Source: Heliocidaris erythrogramma
Lineage: Eukaryota > Echinodermata > Echinoidea > Camarodonta > Echinometridae
Assembly (NCBI GenBank): GCA_025617745.1
Contig: CM046858.1
Span: forward strand, 44,465,750-44,529,749
DNA length: 64,000 nt
Direction of reading: 5' to 3'
In this document: positions 1 to 12,052 of the stretch, in pieces
Position numbering within the stretch: the stretch's first letter is position 1
Layout: every line of letters starts with the position of its first letter
Made by a program: the position numbers and the translations under genes
Notes under the pieces: model-generated
Database searches by the model: none
The model's input: only the letters and a program-made list of their open reading frames with translations
What the model was told of the DNA's origin: nothing

Positions 1-189
1 TTGAAAACTTGATTATCTACTGTCTTATGCGGTTTAATGAAAATACTGTTTAAAAAAAATGCTTGACAGCAGGCGAAAAATAAAGATGAATGAACTTTAT
101 GAAGGTAACTACGAGTTTACGTTCACTACGTCATTACATGGTGGGAGGAGGGCGCACTCTGCTTTATTCATAGAGATCCTATTACAAGT

Positions 190-420
190 CATGTACAGGA
201 TCTATAGTTTCTCTCTTTCTTTCTTCTTTACTCTTCTCTTTCTTTTCTCTTCCTTTTCTTGTGTGTGTGGGGGGGGGGGGGGGGGGGCGCTCTCTCTCTC
301 TCTCTAATCTTATCTTAATTTCCTCCTCCTCCTTGTCATTTCTCCATGGCCCACTCTGACTCTCTTTCTCGGGGGGGGGGGGGGAGGGGGTGCACGTGCC
401 CTAGTGGTGTAATGAGTCTT
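190..420. repeat. Low-complexity C/T- and G-rich tract
   Basis: Pyrimidine-rich DNA (ttctctttc) interrupted by poly-G runs near 268-287 and 371-388 and a (CT)n run near 290-305. The reading frames across it are products of low complexity, with no recognisable domain. No gene is seen in 1-560. Confidence 0.8.
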
Positions 421-650
421 GAATCCTTCACCTTTTCATGTTCTCAACCTCTCCTCTCTACGTTTTTGTTGTTGTTGTTGAAAAACAGCAGATTCTCACT
501 GAGAGCTCCGGCAGGCCAATCAAATGGTTTGCTGCTTCTCAAAAGTGACTGACCGTACGATACACTCTTAAAAATGCGGGGTCGCATATTGCGTGGTCGA
601 ATTTATTCGACCACGTTTCGGGGTTGTTTTCGATCAATAATGCTCCCGCT

Positions 651-713
651 GCATTAAAATGACCAGTTTTTGCGTGGTCAAAATGACCACGCAAAAACTG
701 GTCATTTTAATGC
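651..713. repeat. Perfect 30-bp-arm inverted repeat
   Basis: Arms 651-680 and 684-713 are exact reverse complements separated by AAA. It lies inside the 561-1680 element. The right arm runs into 'cactctaaaaaa', which resembles the element's own terminus, so it may mark a nested or rearranged end. Confidence 0.9.
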
Positions 714-1167
714 ACTCTAAAAAAGGACTGGTCAAAAAATGTACCAATGCGATTGGTCAACACCATATGGGTTATTTCCAAATATATGTTGGTCACAATG
801 TTCCAATTTCACTGGTTAATCACTAACCATTTGAAATATTGCTTATTCATCAGCAAAGTATTGGTCCGACTTCTACTTGGTTAAACGTCAAATTGTCATG
901 ATATTCATGATGTATCCTGAATACCCATGAGCAACCGTAAACAACCAGAATTTATATATATAAATGACACTTGATTTTTAAGTTTTTATGCAATGATTGC
1001 ACTTTGAAATGTGATGAAAAATGTATGTATACTAATTATTATGTTGTACATATTCAAACATGTAATTAGGTTTAAGATCTAAAAATCTACATTAGAAAAT
1101 TAAATTAAAATCTTTAACCACTTTTAGCAAGCACTGCAATACAGTCCCTATATAATAAAGTAAAGGT

Positions 1168-1290
1168 TTTCAGGATGTATAGGTATAGGATAGGTATAGG
1201 ATGTAGGACTATAATAGGAGTAGGGTTAAAGTAGGATGATAGGGGTATGATATGCTATACGATAGGAGAGGATAGGTTATAGGTCATAGT
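1168..1290. repeat. Degenerate AGGATAGGTAT-type tandem repeat
   Basis: A run of imperfect 'aggtataggata' units without coding content, inside the central part of the 561-1680 element. Confidence 0.6.
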
Positions 1291-2035
1291 GAGCAAAATA
1301 TACAAAATATGTTATGATATTACTTGACATTAGCTTCTTTTTTTTAATCTTTGAAACGTGGATGGTATACACGCGCATCCGGCAGAAGTATCAACCCCGT
1401 CCGACGGGAAATGACCACGTTGCGTGGTCGGAAGAAATGACCCCGTACGTTTTGACGGGGTTATAAGGTAATGATCATTAGTATGCGGGGTCAAGTTATG
1501 CAGAAATGACCACGCAATCGTGGTTAAATTTTGACCACATTCGGGGTCGAAATGTAACCACGTTATGTGGTTACTTTGGGTGACCCCGCACGGGGTTTGT
1601 GCATAGTTGATCCCGCATGCGGGGTCATTTGTAACCCCGTTTGGTGGGGTTATTTTTGACCACGCATTTTTAAGAGTGTACGAAATGAACAAACTATTGT
1701 TACCAACACCCAAATACATTTAAGCAAACAGCACATCATGTCAACTCAAGGAGGTATCAGTGTGCAGTGGTTTATTCTACATTTAAAACTTTTAAGTCCA
1801 TTACATTTCTCTTTCTCTCTTCCTTTCTCCTATTTCACTTTTATCTTCATAATTATAGTATATATCTTCATATTCTCAACTTTCACATTAGATTACGATG
1901 TACCGAACTCTTTAAAAGTAATACCGCTTTAATATGATTCAACCACAATTTTCAAACCAATGATATTTCTTAGTCGCTATCGACCACCAAATTGCTACAT
2001 CGAAACATTTCAACAGTATGCAAATTTGTTGTAAT

Positions 2036-2262
2036 TTCTTGACAGTTTTAATTATTGCATTAAGTAATCCGTTTTTTAGACAGAAGCATGCCACTAAGAC
2101 GTCGCTATTAAAAGTCACTAATGATTGGCTGAAAGCAATGGATGAGGGCCTTTATACTGGAGCTGGAAGAAGGCCTTCGATCGACACTGTGGATGTTAAC
2201 ATACTAGCTTGTTACTACTCATTTCAAAAGATGTTCTACCGTGGTTTGAGAGCTATTTATAT
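2036..2262 (+). pseudogene. Relic of a LINE reverse transcriptase
   Basis: The plus-strand reading contains KTSLLKVTNDWLKAMDEGLY, the pattern that follows the 'SGFR..HST.TALL' motif (RT block 2) of Jockey/CR1-type LINE reverse transcriptases. After it comes SIDTVDVNIL, a decayed form of 'KAFDTVDHNIL' (RT block A, catalytic Asp region). The first catalytic Asp context is not intact and no further RT motifs follow, because the fragment ends where the 2263-2509 MITE begins. It is non-functional. The match is by recalled family pattern, not alignment. Confidence 0.65.
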
Positions 2263-2509
2263 GGGGTAACCTCGCTATTCATAAGGACCGCTTTCCATAA
2301 CGCGTGACTAAATGAATTGAGTGAGTCCTTTATAAAAAGCGACCCTTATAAATAGCGAGCAAACCATAGACAAATGCCCTCGCTAGTCGCTAGTCATAAG
2401 GACCGCTAGTCATAATGACCATTATTCATATAAGGACCACTGTCCGTAATGCGTGACTAAATGAATAGCGATTATAAATAGCGGTCCTTATAATCAGCGA
2501 GCAGACCCC
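2263..2509. mobile_element. 247-bp MITE with 8-bp target-site duplication
   Basis: Direct 8-bp repeats ATTTATAT at 2255-2262 and 2510-2517 flank an element beginning GGGGTAACCTCGCT and ending AGCGAGCAGACCCC. About 29 terminal bases pair as inverted repeats, including ATAAGGACCGC. Internal 'ataaggaccgc' words repeat in both orientations. An 8-bp duplication is typical of hAT (also P-like) transposons. No coding capacity. It interrupts the LINE relic just upstream. Confidence 0.85.
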
Positions 2510-2517
2510 ATTTATAT

Positions 2518-3417
2518 AACCGTCGGATGTGTATAGTATATTTGCTACATTGACTATTTTAAATAATTATAGATTATGGAATAGGGTTATTATTTCCTCC
2601 ATAGGGGGATGCGGGGTATATATCCCTCCCCCCCCCAAAAAAAAAACCATCACATTCTTTAATGATTAGAAGTAAGGAATAAGAAATGCCATAATTTCAA
2701 TGCAAAAATATCGAAGAAAAATTATTCGCTGGCATTGTAATTCTCAATTGAGGGGTTCTGTCCATTGCCATAGATCCGTGCATACCTTCTTTTTATTAAA
2801 AAACAATTTTGGGATGCTCTAAAATGCATGTTCTATAGACAGATTTTCGAAAAAGTCCCCACGTTGTCGCTTCGCTCAGTGGCGTATCTATGGGAGGGGG
2901 CAGGTGGCACTTGGAGGGGGCGTAAAAAAGGAGAGGAAAAAAGTGGGGGAAATGAAGAAAAAATCATCCTTTTTATACGGATTATGCGCCCCAAAATCCG
3001 CAGGTTTAATGCACTAGAAATCTACTTTTTGAAGGTTCGAAATGCGGTCACCCCCCCCCCCCCCCAATCATGAACACGGATCGACACCCCTGGGCTCAAG
3101 TCAATATGTGTAACGACTTACCTTTAGATGTTACATTGACGAATGACTTCAATACATTTTGCAAATACATGTATATGTATTTAAATCTAAATTTTGCTTT
3201 AATCTTTAGAGAAATAAACCTGTTTTGCCAATAGAGGGAGGTGGGGGGGGGGGGGGGGACCTACTTACATTTCCCCCTTCTTTTTTTAGATGTATTTTTG
3301 TTTTTGTATATTCTTAATTCATTAAAAGCAGAATTGCCATTTTGTTTCTCTGTATATGTTTTTTAGAACTGTGCATTTATCTGGACCCCAGGGAAGAACA
3401 GCTTTGTAACATGGTGA
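2518..3417. other. Intergenic stretch without a recognisable gene
   Basis: Contains poly-C/poly-G runs (2627-2636, 3050-3066, 3242-3257) and a 'cagtggcgtatctatggga' terminus near 2878 facing 'cggatcgacacccctg' near 3077-3092. These look like hAT-type terminal repeats of a ~210-bp MITE, but no convincing target duplication was found. Nothing coding is supported. Confidence 0.5.
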
Positions 3418-6400
3418 GTGGGGCATCTCGCCAATTCACTATATTTTGTTATATGTATCATTCCATTTCGATTGTAATGTTTCTTTTTATATCATCATGA
3501 CTGGAAAATAAACAATAAAATACCTCACTGACTTTTAAACTCAATCTCCCTCCAGGCGGCGGAGACTGCCCCCCCCCCCCCCATTTTCTATTTCATATGA
3601 CACGTTAATCTTCCTAATTGTATATCATCAATTCATATCATTCCACGTTCAAATTAAGGCATACATGGACGATCATTTTCGGACCAGCTTGCATTTCATT
3701 GGTTATTTGGCTCGATTTTGAGTGGTAAAAACTGTCAGAGGTAAAAATGTCAGAGGTAGAAATATCGGAGGTAAAAGTGCCAGAGGTAAAAATGCTTTTT
3801 GCCTTTGTCCACAAGGTCAATCGGCACACACTGACTGAGTGTTTTTTTTTTTCTTTTTTTTTTTTTAAACTGGGACTATAGTTCTTTTCATATACGAAAT
3901 CATAAATTTTGACAAAGAACTTGCGTCAAAGATAAGGTAACTTCACAGGCTTATCTTTGTGTGGCAAAAAAAGTAAGTTCTGCTACGAGTAAAGAGTTTA
4001 CCCGCCCCTAAAACATGCATGGAAGTTTAATAGTCTCTTGCAAAAATAGCTTTATGAATTTACTGCAGTTTACAAACTTTGGGGACTTAATGTTCATATA
4101 AAAATACAGCATCAAAATATACATTTTCATAGAGAATAATATAAGCATGAGTTAAATATTACGATGCTATTACAAAAGCCTCTGATACTTGATAATACAC
4201 AGCCCTGGAAAATTTATTAGACCAAGCTTTTGTAATAAGGGTAGGCCTACCATAATATGCATACAAAATTATAAAATGAATTGTCTTTGTATTTCATTGA
4301 ATGAATACCAAATTCCAGCAATTATAGCTTGCTTTTATGGAATTTTATTTCCTTCTTACCACAAAAATAACGCTATAAGTAACCATGCTTGGTCTAATAA
4401 TTTTTCCATGGCTCTATTTTATTTAAGGCATAATTAATTTTCTAAACTGTCTTCATAGTCGATTGACTTAGTATTTATTTCACTCAACTCCTTTTTGCTC
4501 TCGGGATATGACGGAAATAACATGTTTCGGATGCTGGGTCTCACCCTCGTTTTAGGGTATATGATAAAACATGGTACATCAGACGATGTCCCTTTGGGTT
4601 GAGAATCTAAGACTACACCACTTTCTTTATCAGGCTTATTTGAAGATACATTAAGCATGAAAACGTGACGGCGAGTGAACTTCTTTTTGCGAAGCATCCC
4701 TGTTTCATGAACAAGATCAGTATCAGTATCGCTGTTAGCTTCACTAGGCGTCATCGTTGATGGACGGCTATGTTGATCCTTCACTCCGTGAGTGAGTAAT
4801 TGGAAGTCGAGTTCATTCCCAGCTTCGCTAGATTCGTTGGACATGTTAGAAATGACCTTTGCTTTGACAACACAAGGGGACTTCCTTTCCGACGTTGGAT
4901 GTCCAGAAAGGGAGACTGTGATTGAGTTCTCAGCTTCTTCAGATTCATTGGAAGTGGCCTTTCCTTCCGCAACACAAGAAGACTTTCCTTCAGATGTTGG
5001 ATGTGCAGAAAGGGAGTCTGTGACTGAGTTCTTAGGTTCTTCAGATTCATTGGAAGTGGCCGTTGCTTCGGCAACACGAGAAGACATTACTTGAGGCGTT
5101 GGATGTGCATAAAGGGAGCCTGTGATTGAGTTCTCAGCTTCAGATTCATTGGAAGTGGCCTTAGATTCAGCAACACTGGCAGACTTCCCTTCGGAAGTTG
5201 GATGTGCAAAAAGGGAGTCTGTGATTGAGTCATAATCTTCGCCAGCATTATTTGTTGGAGTCACGGCGGGCATTCTGGAATACTACTGCAGTAGGTTGCA
5301 TGGTCTTGACGAAGAGAATCCAGGATGGAATCGGAATTCCTTCTCGTAGGCCTAGGCCTACCATTGGATACTCTTGTTTTGGGAATATAATGTGAATAGC
5401 ATCTTCTAAGTTCTGTGTATGTCGAAACAGATCCACGCTTAAGATCACTCTCATCATCTGTTTCACTGATGGTTCCCTGTGTCTTATGAATATGGCGCGA
5501 ATAATACACTTCCGGAAAGCCCGTGGAAACCGATTCTGGAACGAAATTCCTCTCTTCAACTTCTTCTGAAGTCGTCATTCTCGTTGAACGATTATTCTGT
5601 GATTCACTTCTGGTCCAAGGGGCTGCCGGAGAAAGGTCTCCGTTTGTGTCACCTTGGCTGGTAGCACCAGTTTCATCAGGGCTCTGCAAGCGTGGCCACA
5701 TGTCGAAGTCGACGTACCCGTAGTCATCAGCTGAAACATCCCTGTTTGTGGAATAACACCAAGGATCTAATGTTGCATCGTTGTCAGTCACAGAAGAAGT
5801 GCAATGTGGTATTTTAACCTGGGTTAGGCCTAGTTCTACTGCCATTGTTTTGGAACCACTGGAATTCAATTTACCAATGGTGGCTTGTCTGCAATTCGGG
5901 CAACCCCTATTATCGGAGCTTCCAAGACGGTCTTTCGTGTCCGTATTGCTAGCTGACCGCAGAATAGACGTCGCTACAGATGCGGGACGTCGTGGATGAA
6001 AGGCTCTTGGAGCATCCATATTTTCATAATGGCTGTGTGGTCTAATTTTATGATCTCTGTTCTGTTTATATCTCGTTAGCGAAGCATCTTTGTTAATTTG
6101 TTGGCTGCCGTTGTCTTGTAATTTTGGAGGAGTGGGAATTAGATTTGCACCCCTCTTATGTATTTTGCGATAAGCTGCAAATCCAATGATGATGATGATG
6201 GTGAATAGACAAATACCGGTAGGCACGCAAATGGGAATCAATGGAGACACGCCGTCTGCATGTTAGAAAACAAAAGAAATTTCCTTTTTTTTGGTAAAAA
6301 TGAATGAGGGGCTATTAAAAAAATATGTATATATATATTTAGGTGTTGTGTGCATATCGTTGACAATTATTACATTATACTTCTTCTGTCAGAAATGTTT

Positions 6401-7364
6401 CAATTTGTGAGAGAATGAACAAGAAAACCTTTCGTTATTGGAAAAGAGTATCAGATTTTTTGAAAATCAGGGGCGTCGCTATTGGGGGGGGGGGGTATGA
6501 AAAATATTCTGTCACCAAATACGACATTTTTGTAGGATGTCGGCAAATTTAAAAAGAGATGACATTTTCTTTCTTTTTCTTTTCTTCTTGTCATAGGTAG
6601 TGTTGTTCTTCTTTTCCTCATTCTTCTCCGTCTTCACTTACATAATATTTTTTTTTTTATTTATTTATTTATTTATTTTTTTATTTTTTTTTGGGGGGGG
6701 GGGGGAATAGGGAAATTTTCGACTACCTTGTCGACAATATTGGCCAGACACCCTTAATTAAAAATGTTGTAGGGACGCCTCTTGGTAATACGGCCATTCA
6801 CTTCTAACACTGTCTATAAAAGAGAGATTCCTCCCTTTCAACTGAACGTCCCGATTTATATTCACATATTCTACGATGGTTTTATAAATTAGGCGCTCAC
6901 ATAATCGCACCTTTATTGTATCATTAATCTACCTTTTATTCTACACGAAAATCAATTAACATGCTGCTAATTACATACAAGTTTCATAAGGTATTACATC
7001 AATACGATATAGTCCATATGCCTAAAAAGGGTCTTTACTTTCAGAGAACCTTGTGATGAAGGGAGGGTGAGGTTCTAGGTTTAAAAAGAGAATTTGTCAT
7101 TGCCAGTGAAAACAAATTAATGGTATAGCCTGGGGAAGTGCACACTAATATGCCTATTTGCTTATATTATGGGAATTTAGAGAAATTAATAGGAGTGAAC
7201 TATGGCTTCTGGTAGCAAGTCAAGTATAAATCAAAACTAACCGAGACCACAAGGCTGTCCAATACTACCCTTGTTTTTAGCTAGGCTACCATGGAGGGGC
7301 TACCGTGGAATGCTCACAACGTTCCCGAATAATAACGTCCTACCAGGTATAGACACCATTTTCC

Positions 7365-7837
7365 GGGGGGGGGGGGGGGGATACTCGTTTTTCTGAAGGT
7401 TCATAATTCCAAAACACAAAATTCCCATACGAGGGGGTTCATTATTCCGGAAATGAAAAAGGGAATTTTGTTGCATCATTCCGAAGGTTCATAATTCCAA
7501 AGGTTCGTTATTCTAAAGGTTGGTTTATCAGAAGGGTCATAATTCCGAAAAAAAAAAGGTTTCGTAATTCCGAAAATGAAATAGGGTTCGTATTTCCTAA
7601 AAAGGAAAACAGGTTCATAATCCCGAAAATAAGATATTGCTAACTATTCCGAAGGTTCGTAATTTCGAAAAATGATGGAGGGTTCTTTAACATATTCGGA
7701 ATTATGAACCCTGATTCATTTTCGGAATTATGAACCTGACTTAATTTTCGGAATTACGAACCCTATTTAATTTTAGGAATTATGAACCATATTTCATTTT
7801 CGGAATTATGAACCTTTGGAAAACACGACATTTAACC
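7365..7837. mobile_element. Inverted-repeat element with subterminal TTCGGAATTATGAACC array (copy 1)
   Basis: In intron 2 of gene A. The left half (7381-7680) carries repeats such as GGTTCATAATTCCGAA and the right half (7685-7815) the same words reverse-complemented, so the whole can fold back. The outer right end AAAACACGACATTTAACC is the complement of the 'GGTTAMATGTCGTTTT' terminus seen in sister elements at 18074 and 41692. The left end is a poly-G run. No protein is encoded; the apparent frames (repeating FGNTN) are by-products of the repeat. Confidence 0.7.
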
Positions 7838-8398
7838 CATTTGCCACACCTGGGTATAGAGTGGTAAATGTAAAATGACTTTCCAAAGGACTTGCCAAAC
7901 TTTGACAGGGATGCAATAGTCATCCACGGTACAATAATACCATACTGTACATGTACAAGGTCTGCAGAAAGTAGTCCTACGTTATCTCCAGATCCAGACT
8001 CTTGATTCATCAAGCTTGTCGACATTAACAAGTACTAATTTTATGATTGATAGCTACTGAAATCGTTTCATTTGACATGTTTGATAGGATGTGAGTAAAA
8101 ACAGACTGTGGAATTTGTTATTAAAAACAAGTTTCATGAAATGAGACCCTTTATTCTGTAAAAGAAGGGGGCACAAAAATAAAATAAATTCACATTTTAA
8201 AAGATGCCTTTATTGAAGAGGCAGGAGGCCATTTAAAAAAATATGTATTGAAGGGTAGGCACGGGCCAGTCGAGCCCTCTAAAATCCGCCGCTTCTTTCA
8301 AACACCGTTAATTATATTTTGACAGTCCATTTTGATTATGAATTTTCACCTGTTTTGATAATACTGATGTACTAATGTACTTCCTCTGAACAGAAGTG

Positions 8399-8692
8399 GA
8401 GGTGTCGTGGTATAGTGGTTTCATTCACGGGACTCTCAATCCAAGGGTTCAGGGTTTGAATATCAGCCCGGCACTAGAGTCTTTTGGCAAGACATTAATC
8501 CACATTTGCCACTCTCCACCCAGGTGTTAAATGGGTACCTGACATGATTTATTCCTTGAAATGCGCTGATTACGGCTGCCGGAGCTAAAGCCAGGGTAAT
8601 AATATCCAAACCCTTTGGAAGCGCATAAGGACGTTATATCATAATGCGATATGCGCTATACAAGAACGGTTTATTATTGTTATTATTATTAG
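8399..8692 (+). mobile_element. tRNA-derived SINE (copy 1)
   Basis: The head 'ggtgtcgtggtatagtgg' resembles an RNA polymerase III box A and 'gggtttgaatatc' a decayed box B. The body has 'cttttggcaagacattaat' and 'tttgccactctccacccagg', and the 3' end is 'gcgctatacaagaacgg' followed by (ATT)n. The same body occurs at 27063 and 42899. It is not a functional tRNA gene, as the acceptor arms do not pair. Confidence 0.8.
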
Positions 8693-9018
8693 ATTGAATG
8701 GGCATTATACCTTCTTTGTCTTCCTTCGAGGTAGGCCTGCAGACCCTGGATAGATGGAATGTTGCTTTTGGAGAGTTTACTGTGTAGTAAAAAAAAAGGA
8801 AAAAGAAGAAGATAAATAAATAAACAAGTGAACAAGAGGGTGAGGACGTAAATGCTTTAATAACTTTATTTCTAGGTAATATATGAAAAAAATAAAAACA
8901 ATAAATAAATGGCACATTTATCATTCAAAATGGCAAGAGGAATTAAGGTCACGTCTGAACACAATTGATATAGGTGTATTCTAAAGACTTCAGAAGTAAA
9001 AGTATACATACTTAAAAA

Positions 9019-9195
9019 AAAATAATAATGAATAAGAGTAATAATGAATTAAAGTAATAATAATAATAATAATAATAATCATAATAATACATGTATTATT
9101 ATTAATAATAATAATAATAATAATGATTATAATGATAATAATATCAATAATATAAATACAACAATAAAAATAACAATAACAATAAAGAAAAATAT
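9019..9195. repeat. (AAT)n microsatellite
   Basis: Imperfect AAT/ATT trinucleotide tract directly downstream of the WSC exon in the intron of gene A copy 1. The same tract is at 27680-27855. Confidence 0.9.
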
Positions 9196-9320
9196 TTACA
9201 CATTAAAAGCAACTTTATAGCACCATTTCTACTGGATACCAAGCGCTTGTAAAATATTATTCCACAAATTAGATATGACAGTTATAAATGAGAATTATTT
9301 ATTGACCGTGCAATGTATAC

Positions 9321-9590
9321 CTCTGTACAAAGAAACTGCAGTGTAACCACCACAAAATGACTCCGTATGATTCTGACAGGGCAATCCACAAACATTATCA
9401 ACCAACTTCATTAGGCAATCTTGTTCACAAGAGCACGAACATTTTGTCCGATTGTAAAGCCCTGCTACGGGAAATCCTTTATCTTTGCATCTTCTTCTGC
9501 AAGAGTTGGGCGTTGATATGAAGTCCGAAATGTTGATGTCGTAATCGAATTTCAAGCAGAGAAGGGGGTAGCAACCATAGTAATATCCAT
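9321..9590 (-). CDS. Gene A copy 1, WSC-domain exon
   Basis: A 270-nt phase 1-1 exon bounded by ttttcacag|AT and AGAG|gtatac. The protein is identical to that of copy 2 (27980-28249): GCYP start, NSCRRRC, YNRTKCSCSC, CGLPC, FCGGYTAVSLYR. Part of the frameshifted gene A copy 1. Confidence 0.85.
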
Positions 9591-10124
9591 CTGTGAAAAT
9601 CAAAGACACCTATACATTGTAATCTTAGAAGTATCGCTATCAGGTACCAGTGCCGGTCCAGGTTTGTTAGAGAGGGTTGGGACTAGATGTATTTCAATGA
9701 AATATGATTTCATGAATCCCGTCATGAAGGGGGGGGGGGGGGGGGGGGCGGGGGTGATTACGGTTGAGGAAAGAGAAAGAGAAGTCATATCGTTATATAT
9801 TTTTCTTCTTATCCTCTTCATTTCCCCCTTTTCAACAATGAACGTAAAAGTCTTTGCCATGAATTAGGGAATAATTGAAAATATCAAATTGGAAATATCA
9901 AATCGAGATAACGAGAACAAATTGCTCATTGTATGCCAAACCACTGCTCTTCTTAAAGAGATAAAACAATACTATAAAAATGACGAAAAAAGAAGAAAAA
10001 TTACACAATGTTTGCATATATTATTCAAACACCCTCTACAGTGCATCTAAGAAAAATAGTTAACAGTCGGAAAAAGTCTCCCCAAATAAATATTTTAAAA
10101 TATTTATAAGAAATGTTCATACCT

Positions 10125-10930
10125 TTGGATAGTTTAGGTCTCTTCTATGAAATGAGAGAAAACAAAAACAAATCTGGCCATATTTTAAGCTTGAGTGAGC
10201 AAATGCGACTTTTGCGAAAAGGTGCAAAATCCAAACTTGACAAAAACTTGCTATTTGTTCTGGCTGGTATTAACCAATTTGAGAACTATTAAAAGTTGAC
10301 AGTTGAAAAAAGTCTCCCCAAATGAACATTTTAAATATTATGTTCATGAAATTTGCCTACCTTTGGATTGTCTTTCCTATCAAATGACACCAAAAAAGTT
10401 TGACGACATTTTACGCTTGAGTGAGCAAAAGCCATTGTTGTGAAATGGTGCAAAAATCCATGGTTGACAAAGAGTTTGTATTGGTTCTGGCTGGTATCAG
10501 CAAAGTTAGGGTCTTGAAAAAGCTTAGAAATTTTAATATTCTGACCATTAAAAGGCAGTTTGTGAAGGAATAGGCTTTGTTTTCTGTAGTCCTGACATAT
10601 CCCTTCAAAACTTCATGGTTGACTGAGAAAGCCAGCTTGAATTAGAAACTTGTCAAAATTGATAATTGAAAGCTGTTAATAAAGTAGTCAATTGTTTACT
10701 GAAGCATAACAATGGTGATCAGATACGTCAGTAGTAGTACATACAGAGAACAAAACCTGGTCTTTCATAAATTGTCTTTTATTGGTCAAAATATGAAAAT
10801 TTCTTAGCCTTTTCATGATCTCAATTTTGCTGATACCAGCCAGAACAAATACCAATTCTTGTCCAGTCTAGATTTTGCACATTTTGGCAAAAGTGGCCTT
10901 AGCTAAATCGAGCGTTATATCTTTCTGTAG
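10125..10930. repeat. Intronic element with a direct and an inverted copy of a ~160-bp unit
   Basis: Units at about 10125-10285 and 10360-10525 share 'cttgagtgagcaaa', 'ggtgcaaaa' and 'ttctggctggtat'. An inverted copy at 10800-10925 has 'ataccagccagaacaaat' and 'ttttgcacattttggcaaaa'. It is absent from the equivalent intron of gene C (51.24-51.33 kb), which suggests an insertion. No coding content. Confidence 0.65.
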
Positions 10931-10960
10931 GGTACATCCAATTGCTTTCGATTTTCTTAC

Positions 10961-11054
10961 CTGTTGCATATCCCAGAGATCCATCCTCAACCGATTTCAT
11001 AATCACTGAAGAGAACAAGTCCATGACCAAGAAGACAATTGCAGAACGGTACAT
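10961..11054 (-). CDS. Gene A copy 1, signal-peptide exon
   Basis: ATG at 11054; 31 codons plus one base before the donor G|gtaag. The peptide has a hydrophobic core AIVFLVMDLFSSVIM. Same sequence as 29616-29709. Confidence 0.8.
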
Positions 11055-11999
11055 GTTTATCACTTAACTATTTACAAATGATTTAATACAAAAGCAGAAC
11101 ATACAGTAATACTAACAAATAAGGTAATGTTACAAAGTTCGCCTACATATGAACACGTAACAGTGTTACTCTCCACATGCCAAGAGAAAAATGCGGCTAT
11201 GACACAGGTGATTGCTGATTATACCTCTAAAGAAACTTTTAATATACCATTAATCATGGCTATTCTGTTTCTATGAAAGACTCATTTAAAAATTCCAGAT
11301 AGTTACCTTTCAGTAAGGGTCTTTAGTGAATATAAATGAATCCTAACTGTACTTTCGTTTTATAAATTTGTCATGAATCATAAAGGAAAGAAACCGAAAT
11401 TTTGTTTTTATACAGAGCTCTATGAATGACAAAAGTTTTATATCAATGTTTAGTATTTTATAGTCCATAATACATAATATATGGATATGTTCTAGTTAAC
11501 ATGTAATATGTACGGTACTTAAGATAATTTACAACACAACTAGCCTCAACGCTTCATATTGAGAACTTTTTCATGGTTAAAAGATACATGTCACATAATT
11601 TATACTTTTTCATACTCGTTAGATTCGACATACTTTTCATAAATAAATCATATTCAAGAGAAATAATACATAAATGAATATAGTTTAAAAATATTGAAAT
11701 GTTGCTATCAAACGCATCATTCAGGCTTTTTTGCATTTCGTCCACCCCCATGACATGACAAGCACTGGTCCAATGTATTGCTCAACACTGATTTTTCATC
11801 AAAGAAAAATTAATGGAAGGAACCCAAAGATATAAGCCCTACTCGTAGAAGTCTTTTAGGCATGCATACTAATTTATTTCTAGTCTAAATTTCCTGGAAT
11901 ATGTATCTGTATTGCATCTACTACTTCTATAATAATTATCGGACCTGTCAAGTTAGTAATAACGATAATGATTATAATAATGATAACAAAAATATCATT

Positions 12000-12015
12000 A
12001 TTAATAATAATAATG

Positions 12016-12052
<37 letters not shown>
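12000..12052. repeat. (AAT)n microsatellite
   Basis: Pure trinucleotide run that gives false Asn-rich and Ile-rich frames. It lies between gene A and the gene B tail exon. Copy 2 equivalent at 30655-30710. Confidence 0.9.

Larger units (their letters stand above)
561..1680. mobile_element. Non-autonomous DNA transposon with 18-bp terminal inverted repeats
   Basis: The left end TACACTCTTAAAAATGCG (561-578) is the exact reverse complement of 1663-1680. The flanking bases read TACGA-T-A on the left and TACGA on the right, compatible with a TA target duplication if the element proper is CACTCTT...AAGAGTG. No transposase frame is present. The inside holds many GACCACG/GACCCCG words arranged as short palindromes (especially 1405-1665) and a perfect hairpin at 651-713, so this is a MITE or foldback-like element. 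I cannot assign a superfamily. Confidence 0.8.
4434..11054 (-). pseudogene. Gene A, copy 1: WSC-domain type I membrane protein, frameshifted
   Basis: Three exons on the minus strand: 11054-10961 (signal peptide), 9590-9321 (WSC domain), 6255-4434 (TM and cytoplasmic tail). Splice sites and phases match gene A copy 2. The last exon is broken. Relative to copy 2, one G is missing near 5276 and six bases near 5289, a net loss of seven that closes the frame at 5261 and leaves the C-terminal ~270 codons in another frame (ending 4434). A further 12-bp in-frame deletion near 4680 removes four residues. The same region is open in copy 2 and in paralog C. This is therefore either a defective allele or an assembly/sequencing error; the latter is plausible given the contig end nearby. 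Confidence 0.75.

Noticed and set aside
4781-5559. Additional proteins overlapping the gene A tail in other frames, on both strands (also 23451-24673 and 45058-45735)
   Set aside because: Shadow frames of the tail exon. They are kept open by its repeat structure and composition and have no exon signals of their own.
7380-7830. CRISPR-like array
   Set aside because: Spaced short repeats, but units vary in length and orientation, there are no constant spacers or cas genes, and the genome is eukaryotic. Better explained as subterminal repeats of a mobile element.
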